Positions 61,457 to 64,000 of a stretch of 64,000 nt of DNA are shown here, in pieces. Position numbers and translations under genes: made by a program. The notes beneath the pieces were generated by a model, which saw nothing but the letters and a program-made list of their open reading frames with translations, had not been told where the DNA came from and did not search any database. The stretch lies in NCBI GenBank assembly GCA_963663615.1, contig OY760517.1, positions 3,286,001 to 3,350,000 on the forward strand. The letters are read 5' to 3'. The stretch comes from G963663615 sp963663615 (GTDB lineage Bacteria; Bacteroidota; Ignavibacteria; Ignavibacteriales; Melioribacteraceae). Every line of letters begins with the position of its first letter. The stretch's first letter is position 1.

Positions 61457-63913
61457 ATGAAAATTTTTAAATTTGGCGGCTCAAGTGTTGGTACACCTGA
61501 AAGAATTAATCAGGTTATTGATATTGTTCAGAATGAACTTAACGAAGGGGAAAAACTTGCCGTTGTTTTTTCTGCCTTCCAGCATGTTACCGACAAACTA
61601 CATGAAATTGGCAAACTTGCACTTCAGCGTAACGACCGATATAATACTGAACTTATTGAACTGGTTAACAAGCACAAACATTTTATTGAGGTGCTGAACG
61701 GTGATTATGAGGCAAAAGTTATTTGGGGACTTATTGACCCACTATTTTCTTCGCTTGGCGAACTGTGCCATGGTATTTATCTTATCAGGGAGCTAACTCC
61801 CCGTACGCTTGACCTTATACTTTCTTTTGGCGAAAAACTTTCCTGTACTATTATTTCCGAAACAATGAGACGAAGGGGTATTAAAGCCGAATACCTCCAG
61901 GCGGATAAAGTTGTTAAAACCGATGATTATTTTGGTAGTGCCAATGTTAATTTTGAACTTACCAACAGGAATATTCTCCAATATTTTGCTACACGGTCTG
62001 CTACTCAAATTATTACCGGCTTTATTGCCTCAACCAAAGAGAATGTAACCACTACTCTTGGTCGCGGCGGAAGTGATTATACCGCTTCAATTTTTGGAGC
62101 TGCCCTTGATGTAGAAGAAATACAAATTTGGAAAGATGTAAACGGGATACTTACTTCGGACCCGCGTATTGTTACCGACACGAAATCCCTAAGCTCGGTT
62201 ACCTACGAAGAGGCGATGGAACTTTCCCATTTTGGTGCCAAGGTAATATATCCGCCAACATTAATTCCTGTGGTAAAGAAAAAAATAAAAGTTAGGATAC
62301 GTAATACATTCAATCCCGCATTTCCCGGTACAACTGTTTTTGAAAAAAGCGATGATTATCCTTTTGCTATAAAGGGTATATCATCGATTAACAATATTTC
62401 GCTGTTACAACTTACCGGTAGTGGTATGATGGGTGTAACCGGTACTGCGGCACGCCTGTTCAAATGTTTGGCTGATGCGAAAATAAATATTATACTTATT
62501 ACCCAGGCTTCTTCCGAACACAGTATCTGTTTCGCAATTCAGCCAGAAAATGGAGATAAAGCACGTAAAATTGTTGAAGAGGAATTTCGTTGGGAAATAA
62601 GAGAAGGAAAAGTTAATCCTGTAAATATCGAAGAAAATCTTTCGGTGGTTGCGGTAGTTGGCGAAAACATGAAACATACACCCGGTATATCTGGCAAAGT
62701 ATTTAGTGTACTTGGTGAAAATAGTATAAATATTCACTCCATCGCACAAGGCTCTTCGGAACTAAATATATCTTTTGTTATATCTGGGAAGGACCTTAAG
62801 AAGGCAATTTCTGCTCTTAACAAAAACCTTTTCAGGGGTGTAAAACAATCATACAGCATATTCCTTGCAGGAGCTGGACTTGTAGGTTCAGCTTTTATAA
62901 CTCAGCTACAGGAAAACAAAGACAAAATATTCGCTCTTACAGGAGTAAAATATGAGATTGTGGCAATTGCAAATAGCAGAAAAATGTATTTTGGTGAAGA
63001 ATCTGTTACTCCAGAAAACTATAAAGATTTACTCGAATCCTCAGAACTAAAAAGCAATCCTGATGAGTTTGTTAACAAGTTACTAAATACACACAACGGC
63101 ACTCCGGTATTTATTGATGCAACTGCTACTCCGGTTTATTCAAAATTCTACTCTAAATTGCTTGAGAATGGAGTTAACATAGTTACTCCAAACAAAAATG
63201 CCAACTCGGATGCATTCAATAATTATGAGGCAATTCATTCAGCCAGGAATTCAGGCAAATCAAAATTTGGATATGGTGCCAATGTTGGTGCTTCATTGCC
63301 AATTATAAATACCCTTAAAAATATTGTTGAAAGTGGTGATACCGTAACCAAAATAGAAGGTGTATTTTCGGGTACTTTAAGTTACATATTTAACTCGCTA
63401 AGTAAAGACACAAACTTTTCGGATGTTGTTACCGGTGCTCGTGATAAGGGTATGACCGAACCAGACCCCCGTGATGATTTAAGCGGACTCGATGTTGCCC
63501 GCAAACTGCTTATTCTTGTTAGAGAGTGTGGCATTAAACTCGATCTTTCCGATATAAAGGTTGAAAGCCTTGTTAGTGCAGAAGCTAAGAAAGCTGAGTC
63601 AGTTGAAAAGTTTTTGGATGTATTAAAAACCGAAGACAAGAGTTTTGCTAATAAGATACATAAAGCCACCGAAAAAGGTAAAAAGCTTGCATACATTGCA
63701 GTTTATGAAAACGGAAAAGCCACGGCAGGCATTCGTGAAATTGAAGAATCGCACCCGTTTTATAACTTGCAACACAGCGATAATATTGTATCTTTTACAA
63801 CCGGCATTTATGATGAAAGACCACTTATTATAAGGGGTCCGGGTGCCGGTGCTAAACAAACCGCCTTCGGAATAATTTCCGATTTAACAAGAATTGCGAA
63901 AAACAATGAGTAA
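61457..63913 (+). CDS. thrA: Bifunctional aspartate kinase / homoserine dehydrogenase
   Basis: An 818-residue enzyme with two steps of the aspartate pathway. Aspartate kinase (about 1-300) begins MKIFKFGGSSVGTPERI and has TTLGRGGSDYTAS; the ACT regulatory region follows (about 310-455, with LTGSGMMGVTGTAARLF and the second NISFVIS). Homoserine dehydrogenase begins at about 468 with Rossmann GAGLVG and includes VTPNKNA, GANVGASLPIINTL and the DPRDDLSGLD substrate motif. The double ACT suggests threonine feedback. Directly followed by asd. Start set by the ATG after GGGAG. Confidence 0.96.
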   Translation: MKIFKFGGSSVGTPERINQVIDIVQNELNEGEKLAVVFSAFQHVTDKLHEIGKLALQRNDRYNTELIELVNKHKHFIEVLNGDYEAKVIWGLIDPLFSSLGELCHGIYLIRELTPRTLDLILSFGEKLSCTIISETMRRRGIKAEYLQADKVVKTDDYFGSANVNFELTNRNILQYFATRSATQIITGFIASTKENVTTTLGRGGSDYTASIFGAALDVEEIQIWKDVNGILTSDPRIVTDTKSLSSVTYEEAMELSHFGAKVIYPPTLIPVVKKKIKVRIRNTFNPAFPGTTVFEKSDDYPFAIKGISSINNISLLQLTGSGMMGVTGTAARLFKCLADAKINIILITQASSEHSICFAIQPENGDKARKIVEEEFRWEIREGKVNPVNIEENLSVVAVVGENMKHTPGISGKVFSVLGENSINIHSIAQGSSELNISFVISGKDLKKAISALNKNLFRGVKQSYSIFLAGAGLVGSAFITQLQENKDKIFALTGVKYEIVAIANSRKMYFGEESVTPENYKDLLESSELKSNPDEFVNKLLNTHNGTPVFIDATATPVYSKFYSKLLENGVNIVTPNKNANSDAFNNYEAIHSARNSGKSKFGYGANVGASLPIINTLKNIVESGDTVTKIEGVFSGTLSYIFNSLSKDTNFSDVVTGARDKGMTEPDPRDDLSGLDVARKLLILVRECGIKLDLSDIKVESLVSAEAKKAESVEKFLDVLKTEDKSFANKIHKATEKGKKLAYIAVYENGKATAGIREIEESHPFYNLQHSDNIVSFTTGIYDERPLIIRGPGAGAKQTAFGIISDLTRIAKNNE

Positions 63914-63917
63914 GATT

Positions 63918-64000
63918 ATGAGTAATAAAATACCGGTTGGAATACTTGGTGCTACTGGTAGTGTTGGACAAAAATTTATTGAGTTATTACTTAACCATCC
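63918..64000 (+). CDS. asd: Aspartate-semialdehyde dehydrogenase, N-terminal fragment (cut by window edge)
   Basis: Twenty-seven codons are visible: MSNKIPVGILGATGSVGQKF, with the NADPH-binding G-A-T-G-x-V-G-Q motif of Asd. VGQKFIELLLNHP favours the archaeal/fungal-like long subtype. It supplies aspartate semialdehyde to thrA's dehydrogenase, and the two genes form an operon (5 bp apart). An alternative in-frame ATG at 63906 would overlap the thrA end. Confidence 0.9.
   Translation, partial: MSNKIPVGILGATGSVGQKFIELLLNH

Noticed and set aside
1..64000. tRNA, rRNA, CRISPR or riboswitch
   Set aside because: I scanned gaps by eye for cloverleaf ends, evenly spaced direct repeats and known riboswitch cores; none convinced me. 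A covariance-model search would be decisive and could not be run.

Overview
The window looks like a chromosome segment of an A+T-rich, Gram-negative member of the Ignavibacteria / Bacteroidota-Chlorobiota group. Four secreted enzymes end in type IX secretion (T9SS) sorting domains with the NYPNPFNPST signature. There is also a TonB-dependent receptor with a carboxypeptidase-like N-terminal domain, many -AQ signal peptides, several lipoproteins, a UvrD-free set of ordinary housekeeping genes, and a mix of ATG, TTG and GTG starts. I saw no rRNA, tRNA, CRISPR array, transposase or phage gene.

Layout. 0-6.2 kb: the start of valS (leftward), a hairpin-rich spacer, a lactonase-like lipoprotein, a composite repeat, and a T9SS subtilase. 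6.4-11.3 kb: a rightward run of a DUF6265-like protein, an MCE-type ABC ATPase, RadA, a polysaccharide deacetylase and an esterase. 11.3-17.7 kb: a beta-lactamase-fold hydrolase, a small regulator, an SdiA-regulated-type protein, rpsT, a GlmU-like nucleotidyltransferase and a hybrid kinase. 17.8-22.7 kb: a tightly overlapped rightward operon (DUF2442, secreted YidD-like protein, two TPR membrane proteins, ACT protein, UPF0210 protein), then DUF309 and ferredoxin. 22.8-28.7 kb: a 1-kb repeat-rich spacer and a T9SS gingipain-like C25 peptidase. 29-34 kb: PLP enzyme, CaCA antiporter, IspH, PhoH/PIN ATPase. 34-38.8 kb: a TlpA-like protein between two near-identical 90-bp repeats, and a T9SS GH3 glycosidase. 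39-48.8 kb: CBS protein, AlkC-like protein, TSUP permease, thioredoxin, HU, penicillin acylase, malic enzyme. 49-56 kb: TonB receptor plus T9SS M14 carboxypeptidase, followed by another composite repeat. 56.2-64 kb: cupin, MsrA, zinc-ribbon protein, YceI-MarR, AlkD-like protein, a BstYI/BglII-like restriction-modification pair, AK-HSD (thrA) and the start of asd.

The strongest theme is a modular extracellular hydrolase system. Three peptidases of unrelated catalytic class (serine S8, cysteine C25, zinc M14) carry the same downstream cassette: FN3, a GYEWIDSDE beta-module, SVP/GYWxK repeats and a sorting domain. The C25 and M14 genes have last 261 bp that differ at only 12 positions by my hand count, and the similarity continues about 200 bp past the stop codon into a hairpin-rich intergenic repeat. 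Related repeats sit at the 3' ends of all four T9SS genes. This suggests that sorting domain plus downstream repeat spreads as a unit by recombination. A second candidate of interest is the operon of a secreted YidD-like protein with two TPR/LPGSG membrane proteins.

All family calls come from reading motifs in the sequence. No database search was possible, so domain limits are approximate.
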